A DNA stretch of 64,000 nucleotides from assembly GCA_016719535.1 (NCBI GenBank), contig JADJYX010000013.1, positions 1 to 64,000 on the forward strand. The letters run 5' to 3'. Source of the DNA: Rubrivivax sp. Lineage in GTDB: Bacteria > Pseudomonadota > Gammaproteobacteria > Burkholderiales > Burkholderiaceae_C. Below the pieces are notes generated by a model, which searched no databases, was not told where the DNA came from, and was given only the letters and a program-made list of their open reading frames with translations. Positions 1 through 10,652 of the stretch are shown piece by piece (positions within the stretch are counted from its first letter, which is position 1; each line of letters starts with the position of its first letter). The position numbers and the translations under genes were made by a program.

Positions 1-588
1 CATCAGCGCGATGATGGCAGCACCGGTCTGGCTGTCGAGGTTGGCCGTGGGCTCGTCGGCCAGCAGCACGCTGGGCGAGCCGGCCAGCGCCCGCGCGATG
101 GCCACGCGCTGACGCTGGCCGCCGGAGAGCTGACCCGGGCGGTTGTGTGCGCGGTCGGCTAAGCCCACGGCCTCGAGCAAACGCTTGACCCTGCGCTGGC
201 GTCGGTCAGGAGCCATGCCGGCCAAGACCAGCGGATATTCGACGTTCTCGAACGCCGTCAGTACCGGGATCAGGTTGAACGACTGGAAGACGAAGCCGAT
301 GTTTTCGGCCCGGAAGTCGGCCAGTTCGTCGTCGGTGAGGCTGTTGACGTCGGTGCCGGCCACCAGAACCTTGCCTGAATCTGGGCGGTCGAGACAGCCG
401 ATGAGATTGAGCAGGGTGGTCTTGCCGCTGCCGGAGGGGCCAAGCAGCACCGTAAAAAGGGCGGGGCGGATCTCGACGTCAATGCCCCTGAGGACCGGCA
501 CCTGCACATCGTCCATCTGGTAGGACTTGTGCACACCACGCAAAGCCGCAACAGCCGCTGGGGGTTCGGTGGCGCGGTCAGATGGCAT
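1..588 (-). CDS. ABC transporter ATP-binding protein, MacB/LolD type (3' end cut by window edge)
   Basis: This is an ATPase subunit of an ABC system of the MacB/LolD class, which partners an FtsX-like permease in lipoprotein sorting or efflux. The 196 visible residues have a Walker A motif GPSGSGKTT at residues 50-58, the ABC signature LSGGQRQR and a Walker B segment VLLADEPT, in that order. The start is the ATG at 586-588, which gives about 30 residues before the nucleotide-binding core. The gene runs off the left edge, so the C-terminus and any permease partner are not visible. The exact substrate cannot be told from the ATPase alone. The frame stays open to base 1. Confidence 0.85.
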   Translation of the reverse strand, partial: MPSDRATEPPAAVAALRGVHKSYQMDDVQVPVLRGIDVEIRPALFTVLLGPSGSGKTTLLNLIGCLDRPDSGKVLVAGTDVNSLTDDELADFRAENIGFVFQSFNLIPVLTAFENVEYPLVLAGMAPDRRQRRVKRLLEAVGLADRAHNRPGQLSGGQRQRVAIARALAGSPSVLLADEPTANLDSQTGAAIIALM

Positions 589-686
589 GGCTGGGCTTGT
601 CTGGACGCCGATCGATGGGCGAAATCAAGGCGCGCGGCAGTGTAACCACGTCCGCGCCTCTCGCGGCCAGTCATCTACGGACCCTG

Positions 687-1273
687 ATCGGGATAGGGCC
701 GATCATCGCTGATCGGGCCCCTCCCACACCAACCGGCATGCGGGTCCGCACCGGGCGGTTCGAGAAGTTGAGGTCATGAGAGTCGGGGTAGGCCCAAGCG
801 ATCGAACCAGGCAATCGTCAGCACGCTGTTGAGCAACCCGCCGCTGGTTCGCCATCTGGCGCCTTGCCTTGGACATCGACATGTCGCTCGACACTCCCTC
901 TCGTTGGGCCCTTCACCCTGCCCTTGGGCCGCCCCGGCCGACCCCGGCTACTACGACCTCTGCTGACTTCTCGCTCCGGCTCGACACCGTCGCCCTTTCA
1001 GGCGCGAGGCGAGATCTCCCAGTAAGAACGCACTCTTCACTGCACAGCCGCCGGGTCTACGCCGCCTGACCCTTGATCACGAGAGCTTCGCGCTTTGTTG
1101 CCCGCTCGCCCTGGTCGGCTCCGCCTTCTATCCGATTCTTGTCCATCGGCTCGCAGCTTCGCTCCACTGCCTCTCCACGATCGGTCGCCCTGTCGCAGTT
1201 GCTTCACTTCGTTCGCTGTGATCAACCTATGGCGGGACTTGCACCCGCAAGAGTGCGCCCGTGCCGGGCGCAC
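687..1273 (-). mobile_element. ORF-less group II intron remnant (IIC-like), inserted after a terminator
   Basis: On the minus strand the element opens with GTGCGCCCGG (1273-1264) and a following GGGTGCAAGTCCCGCC segment, the usual 5' end of bacterial group II introns. It closes with a domain V/VI-like region near 700-770, ending CTATCCCGAT at 687. Domain V folds by eye as ACCGCCCGG, a TGCG-GACC-CGCA tip and a two-base bulge, with a CGC triad as in IIC introns and one mismatch in the lower stem. Only short pieces of a maturase reading frame remain, near 780-890, so most of the reverse transcriptase gene is gone. Insertion right behind a terminator hairpin fits class C target choice. Boundaries are read by eye. 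Confidence 0.72.
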
Positions 1274-1274
1274 C

Positions 1275-1307
1275 AAAACGAAAACGCGGGGCCGAGGCCC
1301 CGCGTTT
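1275..1307 (-). terminator. rho-independent terminator of the PEP-CTERM gene
   Basis: A perfect 12-bp stem, AAACGCGGGGCC at 1282-1293 against GGCCCCGCGTTT at 1296-1307, is followed on the minus strand by TTTTCGTTTTG. It lies 34 bases after the stop codon of the PEP-CTERM frame. The group II intron begins two bases past this T-rich tract. Confidence 0.85.
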
Positions 1308-1340
1308 CGAGTCAGACCAGCACCTGTCGGTAGCTCAACC

Positions 1341-2206
1341 CTAGCGGCGACGGCGGCTGACCGCGCCCACGCCCAGGAGTGCCAGGCCGGCAAGCAGCAT
1401 GGAGGTCGGCTCCGGGATGAACTTCTGTTCGCGTCGGCTTGGAAGAGACCTTCCGGATCATTCGGTCCCACGGCGGGCAGGGCGAACCCATCAACGGACG
1501 TGGGCGGCGTGAAGTCGGTGATCTGACTCGACGGCCACAACTGCAGCGTCGACGAGACGTTGGTGCCCGCGACCACCGGCGCCACGTAGGTCAAGTTCTG
1601 GAAAGTCACGGACCCGGTCAGCGAAATGTTGCCGCTGCCGTCGAACAGGTTGAACAGCTGATTGGCGGGTGTGCTCCAGTTGCCGCCAAGAATCTTGGTG
1701 CCGTCACCGAAACCGGTCCAAACCCCACCCGTGATGTCTGCATTGCCGGAAAGGTCATAGTACACATCCCAAGCGCCCGAGCCGATCCTGTAAACAGCCG
1801 CAAGGCCGGGGATGAACTGCAGCAACGTCGCCGACAGACTCGCCTTGATCGTGTACTCGTAAGTCTTTCCGGCGCCCAGCACGCCGTCTGGCGTGGAGTC
1901 CAGCCCCGGGGCGGCCAGCGTACCGCCGCCTGGTTGCGTCAGGTTGCCAGCCCAGGCGACGAAGTTGATCGAGAAGCCGCACGCCGCCAAGTTTGTGCAG
2001 GCACCCGTCACCGGGTCGAAGTTGGCGGCGGCTTCAGCCGCGGTCAGGCCCGTCGTCCAGGCGGCGCCGCCCGAAGCCCAGTCAATGCCGCTGAACGGCG
2101 TCAGCGGGCCATCGAAATTGGTAATCGTGAACGCTGCCGACGCCGGCATGCTGACCGCAGCGGCAGCTGACAGAGCGAGCGCCGCAGTGATCTTCGAAAC
2201 TTTCAT
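1341..2206 (-). pseudogene. PEP-CTERM sorting-signal protein, frameshifted before its C-terminal signal
   Basis: This encodes a secreted exosortase substrate. The start is the ATG at 2204-2206, preceded by AAGGAG; it begins MKVSKITAALALSAAAA, a clear signal peptide ending near ASA. The main frame reads about 260 residues of Gly/Ala/Thr-rich secreted sequence to GLFQADANR, then leaves frame. One base over, a textbook PEP-CTERM tail appears: KFIPEPTSMLLAGLALLG, then GVGAVSRRRR and a stop at 1341. A single missing base near 1426-1430 would join the two. As sequenced the protein would run on to about 1037 without a sorting signal. It could be a true mutation or a sequencing error. A sigma-54 promoter lies 52 bases upstream of the start. 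Confidence 0.8.
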
Positions 2207-2257
2207 GATCTGCTCCTTGGTTGATGAGCATGCTGGCCACGCTCTCACGGGAATAGT

Positions 2258-2273
2258 TGCAACCGGTGTGCCA
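2258..2273 (-). promoter_or_regulatory. sigma-54 (-24/-12) promoter of the PEP-CTERM gene
   Basis: The minus strand reads TGGCACACCGGTTGCA, matching the sigma-54 consensus TGGCAC-N5-TTGCW at every fixed position with the correct spacing. It sits 52 bases upstream of the PEP-CTERM start codon. The sigma-54 activator PrsR is encoded in the same locus, so this is the expected promoter class for a PrsR-controlled PEP-CTERM gene. A TTTACA element lies further upstream near 2337-2342. Confidence 0.78.
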
Positions 2274-2361
2274 GGTGCGCCAACTCCCTGATTTCATTCA
2301 ATTTACGCAGAGCGCCCACATGGCAGATCGCGGCACTGTAAAGCAGACCGACACCGTGCGC

Positions 2362-5190
2362 TCAGCGCGCGTCGAGCGTGCCGCGCAACTCCGCCACCGC
2401 AGCGTGCCCCGGATATTGCTTGCCCAGTGCCGTCAGTGCATCTAGTTCGACACGCGCCGCAGGCTTGTCACCGGCCTGGACCAACAGCCTGGCCAAGTGC
2501 AGACGGTAGTCCGGCGCCTGCCGCGAAATGGTCAGGGCCTGACGCTGGAGCTCCAGCGCGCGGGGCAACTGACCGTTCGCTGCCAGCACCTTGGCCACCG
2601 TATCGATGACCGCGGCGCTGGTAGGCGCCAGGGCCAGTGCGCGCTCTGCCGAAGCCAGCGCATCCTTCGAACCTCGTTCGGCTTGGACCCACGCCAGATT
2701 GTTCCAGGCCACAGGGGAATTGGCGTCGGCCGCCAGTGCGAGCTTGAGCAGCCGCTCCGCCTCCTGCAGTCGCATGCCCTGAATATTCGTCACCGCCACG
2801 TGCTCGAGGAAGCGCGCATCAGCAGGCTGCACCCGCAGCCGGTCTTCAACGAAGGCCAGGGCCGCGGGGCCCTGCCCCGCAACACGCAGCGCCTCATAGA
2901 CGCGAATCGGCGCCCGGCTGTCCGGATCGGACTTGCCCAGCCCGGCCCGAAAGGCGGCAATCGCCGCCGGCCAGTTGCGTCGCTCGGCGAGGATGTCGCC
3001 CTCCAGCACATGACCGTGCGCGCTGCCGGGCCGCGCTCGCTGGATCTCCTTGGCAATGGCCACCGAGGGAGCCGGATCGCGCGTCTTGCGCACAAGCGCC
3101 ACGAGGCGCTGGTAGACCTCGGCAGACTCCGGCGCGAGTTCGGCCGCGCGCCGCAGGCTGCGGGCGGCAGCCGCGAGATCGCCGCGACGCGCGTGCACGT
3201 CCGCCAGTCGGACATGCGGTTGCGGGTTCTGAGGCTGCAGGCTGGCCACACGCCCGAAGACGCTCAGCGCCTGCTGCGCATCGCCAGCGTCGGCCAGCGC
3301 CCTACCGAGGGCGTCGAGCACATCAGGGTTGTTCAGGAACGCCGCATCGGCTCGCTGTGCTGCTATCAGTGCACTCTTTGCGTCCCCGCGTCGAAGCAGA
3401 TGGGTGACGAGCGCAACCTGCAAGGACGCTTCGCGCGGCAACGCCGCGACAGCATCGGCCAGCACTGTCTTGACCTCGTCGGCCGGCGCTCCCTGCACAC
3501 CGAGGAAATCGGCCAGGGTCAGTCTTGCTGCGGCACTGTTCGGGTGCTGGACCACCAGTTCCTGCAGACGCTTGCGCGCCGCGTCGATCTGGCCCTGGCC
3601 CGCATCGAGGCGGGCCAGGTTCGCCGCCGCCACATAGTGTCGCGGCTGCAGCTTCAGCACCTCTTCGAACGATTGCCGCGCCGCTGCCGCGTCACCCTTG
3701 GCACTCAGCACCAACCCGCGGTGCAGGACGACATCCGCCCGACCCGGCTGCTTCTTGCGCAGACGATCGACCGCTGCGAGCGCGCTCTCGAAGTCGTGCC
3801 GCCGCATGTGCACGCTGATGAGCGCTTTGTCAGCGACATCGCCCTGATCTTCAGCCGCGATGCGCTCGAGTGCCGATATCGCTTCTTCGATACGTCCGCG
3901 AGCAAGGATCGACAGCGCCTGCACCGTCTTAGGCGCTGGATCGTCTGGACGGCGGCGCAGCGCCTGCTCGAACATTGCCGAGGCCTGCTGGAACTGGCCC
4001 TGGAGCAGGTAGGCGTCCCCCGCCATGGCCAGGGCAGCCGGGTGCGGATCGGCGCGCTCGACCAAAGGCCTGAGCGTGCTGAGCGCCTTGTCGGGCTGGC
4101 CCATCTTCAGGTAGGCCTCGGCGAGCAACGGACGCGCCGCACCGCCGTCTTCGCTCATTTGCACGGCCCGGCCGAGTTGGGATTCGGCCTGCAGCCATGC
4201 GCCGCGCCGCAGATCGATGGCCCCTGACAGCACCAGCAACTCCTGGTCATTGGGCGCGCGGCGCAGGAGCTTGTCCAGTTGCTCGCGCGCGGCCTCGTAG
4301 CGCGACTCCAGGTAGGCGATCTGCGCCGCGACCAGATCGGCGATCGGGCTGTGGGTCTTCGACCTGGTGAGCGTGGTCAGCAACTCCTTCAGATCGGGAA
4401 TGCGCTGTTGCGCCGCATACAGGTTGGCCAGCGCAAGCTGCGCGACTGTCGCAAAGCGCGGATCCTTGATGGACTCCTTGAACGCCGCTTCGGCGCCAGC
4501 GAGGTCGTTGCGCGTGCGCTGCAGGATGACGCCCTTGACGTGCCACGCCTCCCCATTCACACGTCCCGTGTCGATCGCCTGCTGAGCCAACGACAGTGCG
4601 TCCTCTGATCGACCGCCGGATGCCGCGATGCGCGCCTTCGTAACCAGGGCCCAGCCGAACTTGGGATCCGCCTGCAGCGCCGTCGTCAGGGCCTGTTCGG
4701 CCTTGGCGACGCGGTCATAGCGTAGGTGTGCCACTGCAACGGCTGTCCAGACTTCTGCCTGCACCCGTGGATTCTTGTATCGCGGTTCCTCGTACCGTTT
4801 GAGCAATTCCTGATAGCGGGCATTGGCGAGCAATGCCTTGGCATGCTGGCCGTGCAGCCGCTCGTCGTCGACGCCCAGCTCCAGGGCCTTGTTAAATTCG
4901 GTCAAGGCCCCGGCAGCTTGACTCTGCTCCATGAGCAATTCACCCATCAGCTGGCGGGCCCGGCCCGAGTTGGGCTCCCTGGACAGCAAGGCCTTGAGTT
5001 CGACGGCCGCCGCCTGGAAATCCCGTTTGGCGAGACTGGCCTCTGCGCGCGCGATGGGATCGCCGGGCTTCTCGTCGCTGCACCCGGCCGACAGCAGGGC
5101 CGCGCCGGCCAGCAATACAACGCCCCAGATTCCTGCTCGGCCAAGCTGCAACCGCCTGCAAGCAGCGGCATTGCGCATGAGTTCAGACAT
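2362..5190 (-). CDS. prsT: XrtA/PEP-CTERM system TPR-repeat lipoprotein PrsT
   Basis: This is a 942-residue lipoprotein built almost entirely of tetratricopeptide repeats. The N-terminus has a hydrophobic signal ending in the lipobox LLSAGC, with Cys37 as the lipidation site. The repeats start near residue 50 with the pattern AEASLAKRDFQAAAVELKAL and recur about every 34 residues to the C-terminus. In exosortase-A exopolysaccharide loci this giant TPR lipoprotein accompanies prsK and prsR and is thought to act in assembly or export of the polysaccharide or its PEP-CTERM proteins. Here it lies 78 bases downstream of prsR on the same strand and 155 bases before the PEP-CTERM gene. Confidence 0.85.
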   Translation of the reverse strand: MSELMRNAAACRRLQLGRAGIWGVVLLAGAALLSAGCSDEKPGDPIARAEASLAKRDFQAAAVELKALLSREPNSGRARQLMGELLMEQSQAAGALTEFNKALELGVDDERLHGQHAKALLANARYQELLKRYEEPRYKNPRVQAEVWTAVAVAHLRYDRVAKAEQALTTALQADPKFGWALVTKARIAASGGRSEDALSLAQQAIDTGRVNGEAWHVKGVILQRTRNDLAGAEAAFKESIKDPRFATVAQLALANLYAAQQRIPDLKELLTTLTRSKTHSPIADLVAAQIAYLESRYEAAREQLDKLLRRAPNDQELLVLSGAIDLRRGAWLQAESQLGRAVQMSEDGGAARPLLAEAYLKMGQPDKALSTLRPLVERADPHPAALAMAGDAYLLQGQFQQASAMFEQALRRRPDDPAPKTVQALSILARGRIEEAISALERIAAEDQGDVADKALISVHMRRHDFESALAAVDRLRKKQPGRADVVLHRGLVLSAKGDAAAARQSFEEVLKLQPRHYVAAANLARLDAGQGQIDAARKRLQELVVQHPNSAAARLTLADFLGVQGAPADEVKTVLADAVAALPREASLQVALVTHLLRRGDAKSALIAAQRADAAFLNNPDVLDALGRALADAGDAQQALSVFGRVASLQPQNPQPHVRLADVHARRGDLAAAARSLRRAAELAPESAEVYQRLVALVRKTRDPAPSVAIAKEIQRARPGSAHGHVLEGDILAERRNWPAAIAAFRAGLGKSDPDSRAPIRVYEALRVAGQGPAALAFVEDRLRVQPADARFLEHVAVTNIQGMRLQEAERLLKLALAADANSPVAWNNLAWVQAERGSKDALASAERALALAPTSAAVIDTVAKVLAANGQLPRALELQRQALTISRQAPDYRLHLARLLVQAGDKPAARVELDALTALGKQYPGHAAVAELRGTLDAR

Positions 5191-5268
5191 CGATTCGCTC
5201 CCTGATCTTCTGCACAGGGCGACACGGCTGATCCGTTTGCCCCAGGCGAGACTCGCGTGGTCAATTGC

Positions 5269-6647
<1,379 letters not shown>

Positions 6648-6651
<4 letters not shown>

Positions 6652-8778
6652 GTCGGGGTGGTGTGCAAGTCGGATCCGCGGGTGAGGTCGAACAAGGGCA
6701 GCAGCACGGTCAGCACGGTGCCGCGCCCCACTTCGCTGTCGACCTCGATCGAGCCGCCGAGTTCACGGATGTATTGCGCGCTTTCGTAGGTGCCGATCCC
6801 CATGCCGCTGTGCTTGGTGCTGCTGAACGGCTTGAAAAGCCGCGTCCTGACGAATTGATCGCTCATGCCCTGGCCCGTGTCCCCGATCTCGACGCGCACC
6901 TGGCCACTGAAGCGCGCCACGCGCACCCACACTCTGCCTGAAGGCGGCGTGGCGTCGAGTGCGTTCTGCACGAGGTGACCCAGTACGCGCTCCAGCCGCT
7001 CATCATGGCCGCGCGTGGCCAGGTCTTCGGCGACCTCGGCCTCGAGCGTGCGCCCCGCCTGCCGCGCCAGGGTCTGCAGCTTGTCGACGATGGCCGCCAG
7101 CGCCACGCCACGGGCGCCGCCGGGTGGCACTGCGCCTTCGCGCAGCTGCAGCATCATGCGCCGCATCTTTTCGAGCGAGCTCTCGACGGTGAGCAGCATG
7201 TCCTCCTGGAATTCGGGGTTGTCGCGCAGGCGACGCGCATTCTTCATCATCAGCGACAGCTGGGTGACGATGTTTTTCAGGTCGTGCACGACGAAGGCCG
7301 ACATGCGGTTGAAGGCATCGAATTTGCGCGATTCCAGCAGCGCCTCGGTGGCGCGCATCTGCGCCAGATAACCGGCCGCCTGGCGGCTGGCGGTCTTCAG
7401 CAGGTCGCGCGCTTCCCAGTTCAGGTCCACCGGCGTGCGCGGTGGCGCCAGCACCACGAAGCCGAGCAATTCGCCGCCGGCCTGCAGCGGGATCACGGCC
7501 CAGACCTTGTCGCTGCCCTGCCAGCCAATCGGGCAGGGTCAGGCCTTCGTAGGCGGCAGGCCGGCTGCGGTATTCGTCGACGTCGATCACCCAGGCCTTG
7601 CCGTGCAGATAGGCCACCAGGGACGAGCCTGCCGGTTCATGAGCCGCGTGTGCCGGCGCATTCCAGATGGCGGACTGGGCATAACTTCCATCCTCGTCAC
7701 GCCGCGTCCACAGGCTGCCGGCCGGGCATTCGACGATATTGGCCAGCGCCCGCACCACCAGCACGCCGACCGCCTGCGGCTCGGAATTCGACGACAGCAT
7801 GGCGGTGAAGGCCAGCCACTCTTCGCGGTAGTCATAGCGGTAGCTGAAGAAGTGCTTGCCGATGAAGACGCGCACACGCGCCCGCAGCGACGCCGACAGC
7901 ACCAGCAGCACCAGCCCGACCCCACCCAGAAACAGCAACCCCAGCTGCAGCGCGCGGCCCCAGTCGCCGCCGAAATAGCGCACGTAATAGCCCACGGCCG
8001 CCAGAAACAGCAGGTAGCCGCCGGCCAGCAGCAGCGTGGCGGAATAGAAGACGGCGCGGCGCGACACCTGGATCGAGCGCACCCAGTCGGCCTTGCGCCG
8101 TGCGGCGATGAAGAGCAGCGGCACCACCGCCAGGTGGGCCAGCGGCCGGATGGCGAGTACGTCGGGGTCCAGCCGGGCCAGCAGCGCGCCTTCGGCGTAC
8201 AGGTAGATGTCGAAGGCGAAGATGCAGGCCAGCCCCACGACCACCGGCTTGGCCGACCAGCGCAGGTCGTCGGCCAGGTTGCGGAACACCTGCTCCACCA
8301 GCACCAGCCCCAGCACCGGCAGGCCCAGCGACAGCAGCAGGAAGTGGCGCGAGGCATCGGGTTCGTACTGCCCCTGCGCCATCCGCTGTGCCAGCACGGC
8401 CGCCGCGGCGGCCAGCAACAGCGCAGCCAGCAGGGCGATCCAGTCGGCCAGCGGGCGTGGTGCCCCCGCGGCCCGTGCGGCGCCCGCGGGCCGCAGCATC
8501 ATCACCAGCACCGTGAGCCACAGCGCATAGCGCGCCAGGTCCAAACCGGCCGCCACATAGCTGGATGCGGTATAGGTGGAGGCCTGGTCCGCGGCACCGG
8601 CCAGCGACCAGGCCAGGCTGCAGACGATGGCGGCCAGCATGGTGGCCTGCACGCGCTCGAGCGGGGCAGCCGCCTGGCCACGGCGCAGCAAATAGATCGC
8701 CAGCGCGGCGTAGCCGGCGCTGGCGAACAAGAAGCCGATGAAGGCGAGACCGACGCCCGAGTCACCCATGCTGTGCAA
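6648..8778 (-). pseudogene. prsK: XrtA/PEP-CTERM histidine kinase PrsK, single frameshift
   Basis: This is a membrane histidine kinase read in two frames. Frame one (from 8778) starts MHSMGDSGVGLAFIGF, carries about eight hydrophobic membrane segments and then a GAF-like region as far as TLPDWLAGQ. Frame two (to 6648) continues with VWAVIPLQAGGELLGF, the phospho-acceptor box AFVVHDLKNIVTQL and the ATPase boxes HLVQNALDATPP, GDTGQGMS and GMGIGTYES. One extra G near 7521-7526 (GCTGGCAG where GCTGCAG would restore the frame) explains the break. The joined product is about 709 residues, the usual PrsK size. It could be a real loss of function or a sequence error. Confidence 0.85.
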
Positions 8779-8829
8779 GCTTTCGACGGATCGGCGCGCT
8801 CTGCGGCCGAGCGCCGGCGGCGTCGAGCC

Positions 8830-10215
8830 TCAGCGGGCGCCCTTGGCCGTCAAGACCACGAAGACCGTTTCGAACAGGATGATGATGTCCAGAAACAGCG
8901 AGTGGTTCTTGACATAGTACAGGTCGTACTGGAGCTTCTCCTGCGAATCCTCGACCGTCGAGCCGTACTGATAACGCACCTGTGCCCAGCCGGTGACGCC
9001 CGGCTTGACGCTGTGGCGCGCGGCAAAATACGGGATCTGCGCCGTCAGCTGCTCGACGAAATACGGCCGCTCGGGGCGCGGGCCGACCAGGCTCATCTCA
9101 CCCTTGAGCACATTGAAGAGTTGCGGCAGTTCGTCGATGCGCAGCTTGCGGATCACGGCACCGACGCGCGTCACGCGGCTGTCGTTGGCCGTGGCCCAGA
9201 CGGGCAGGCCGTCCTTCTCGGCGTCGGTGCGCATGCTGCGGAATTTGCACACCTCGAAGGTCTTGCCGTTCTGGCCCACGCGCTCCTGCCGGTAGAGCAG
9301 CGGGCCGCGGCTTTCGAGCTTGATCAGGATCGCCGTGAGCAGCATCACCGGCAGCGACAGCACGATCAGCGCCGTGGCGCACAGCACGTCGAAGATGCGC
9401 TTGATCAGCGTGCGCCCGAAGCCCTGGTTGAAACCACTGCCGAAGATCAGCCAGCCGGCATTGACATAGTCGATGCGGATCTGGCCCAGCGTCTTCTCGA
9501 AGTGGGTGGCGATGTCGTAGACCTTGATGCCGCTGAGCTTGCAGTCCAGCAACTGGCGCAGCGGCATGCTGCCGGCGCGGCGTTCGGTCAGCGCGACGAC
9601 GATTTCGTCGACCTGCAGGCGGCGCGCGGTTTCGGTCAGCGACTGTCCGCCGGTGGACAACAGTTCGTCGGCCGAGACGGCCACGTCCTTCTCGTTGGGG
9701 CCGGAGACATAGCCGACGATGTGCGCATGGGGGTCGGATGTCTTGAGCGTGGCGCCGACGATCTGTGCCGCCGGGCCGGCACCGAAGATCAGGATGCGTG
9801 TCCTCGACAGCGGGTCGGCGCCCCACAGGGTGACATACAGCCGCCGCAGCACCACGGCGCCGACGCCGAACATGGCCGCATACTGGATGGCGGCGCGGTT
9901 GGCCAGGTCCGCCGGCAGCATGCCGAAGACGACATAGGTCAGGGGCAGGATCACCAGCAGCGCCAGCGCCGCCCGTGCCAGTGCCTGGTAGACGGTGAAA
10001 TGGTTATGGCGCTGGTAGAAGCCCGCACCCGTATTGGCGACGAACAGGCCGGCCGCCACCGACAGCATGGGCGGCGCCGCATGCGGCACGATGGCGCCCA
10101 GGCGGTCGGCAAACGCCACGAAGACGCCGAACATGCACAGCAGCGCAAAGCCCAGGTCGAATGCGACTCTCAGCATGCTCTGGCGGCAGAGGTAGTGACT
10201 GAAGACGCGGCTCAT
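8830..10215 (-). CDS. TIGR03013-type XrtA-linked sugar transferase (polyprenyl glycosylphosphotransferase)
   Basis: This is a 461-residue membrane enzyme that starts exopolysaccharide repeat-unit synthesis by moving a sugar-1-phosphate onto undecaprenyl phosphate. The N-terminal 120 residues contain several hydrophobic helices, followed by a Rossmann-like nucleotide-binding region (IFGAGPAAQIVGATLK). The C-terminal bacterial sugar transferase domain has one further helix and the conserved segments YRQERVGQNGKTFEVCKFRS, RIDELPQLFNVLKGEMSLVG and PRPERPYFVEQL. It lies just upstream of prsK, the standard position for the TIGR03013 member of exosortase-A loci. The sugar cannot be told from sequence. 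Confidence 0.88.
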   Translation of the reverse strand: MSRVFSHYLCRQSMLRVAFDLGFALLCMFGVFVAFADRLGAIVPHAAPPMLSVAAGLFVANTGAGFYQRHNHFTVYQALARAALALLVILPLTYVVFGMLPADLANRAAIQYAAMFGVGAVVLRRLYVTLWGADPLSRTRILIFGAGPAAQIVGATLKTSDPHAHIVGYVSGPNEKDVAVSADELLSTGGQSLTETARRLQVDEIVVALTERRAGSMPLRQLLDCKLSGIKVYDIATHFEKTLGQIRIDYVNAGWLIFGSGFNQGFGRTLIKRIFDVLCATALIVLSLPVMLLTAILIKLESRGPLLYRQERVGQNGKTFEVCKFRSMRTDAEKDGLPVWATANDSRVTRVGAVIRKLRIDELPQLFNVLKGEMSLVGPRPERPYFVEQLTAQIPYFAARHSVKPGVTGWAQVRYQYGSTVEDSQEKLQYDLYYVKNHSLFLDIIILFETVFVVLTAKGAR

Positions 10216-10652
10216 CGGGGATACCTGTGCAAACGATTCACTCGGCGGTCAGGGCAAGCCCCGCACGGCCGGCGGCAGGCATGCGATCTGCAGTGGGGCC
10301 CGATGTGCGGGTGCCGGGCAAGGGGAATCGGCAAGCAACAGGCAGATGCACTGTACGGAGCCGCTCCAGGGCGCAACAACCCCCGGTGTAGGGGGGCGGC
10401 GCAGGCTGGGCTGGCAAGAGTTGGCACAGCGGCGCCCTTTCGAGCCGGTGCGCCCTTGTCGACGACGACCAAAGCATCCTGATGATGATGGCAGCCCTGC
10501 CGTTCGGCCACGCAACGATGTTCGGTACTCATGCACGGCACGACAGCGTTCGGCCATGGCCGCCGCGCCTCGGGGTGCTTGCGCGCCGGCGACCCCGAGC
10601 GGCCGGACAATGGGTGGCCGCCTGTGCTTGGCCGGCGTGATCGCGAGGCAAC
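10216..10652. other. 437-bp divergent intergenic region
   Basis: This gap separates the minus-strand sugar transferase from the plus-strand protease and should hold both promoters. An inverted repeat CTCGGGGT (10567-10574) / ACCCCGAG (10590-10597) lies 56 bases before the protease start. No convincing sigma-70 or sigma-54 promoter and no plausible small gene was seen. Confidence 0.5.

Noticed and set aside
703..894. A small minus-strand open frame inside the intron as a gene
   Set aside because: It joins a start-proximal and an end-proximal scrap of an intron maturase across a deletion; it is debris, not a gene.
2362..5190. A 576-codon plus-strand frame opposite prsT as a real gene
   Set aside because: Composition and position show it is the antisense mirror of the TPR repeats.
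10404..10420. A sigma-54 promoter (TGGCAAGAGTTGGCA) before the protease
   Set aside because: The distance between the GG and GC elements is one base short and the -12 box is TGGC, not TTGC.
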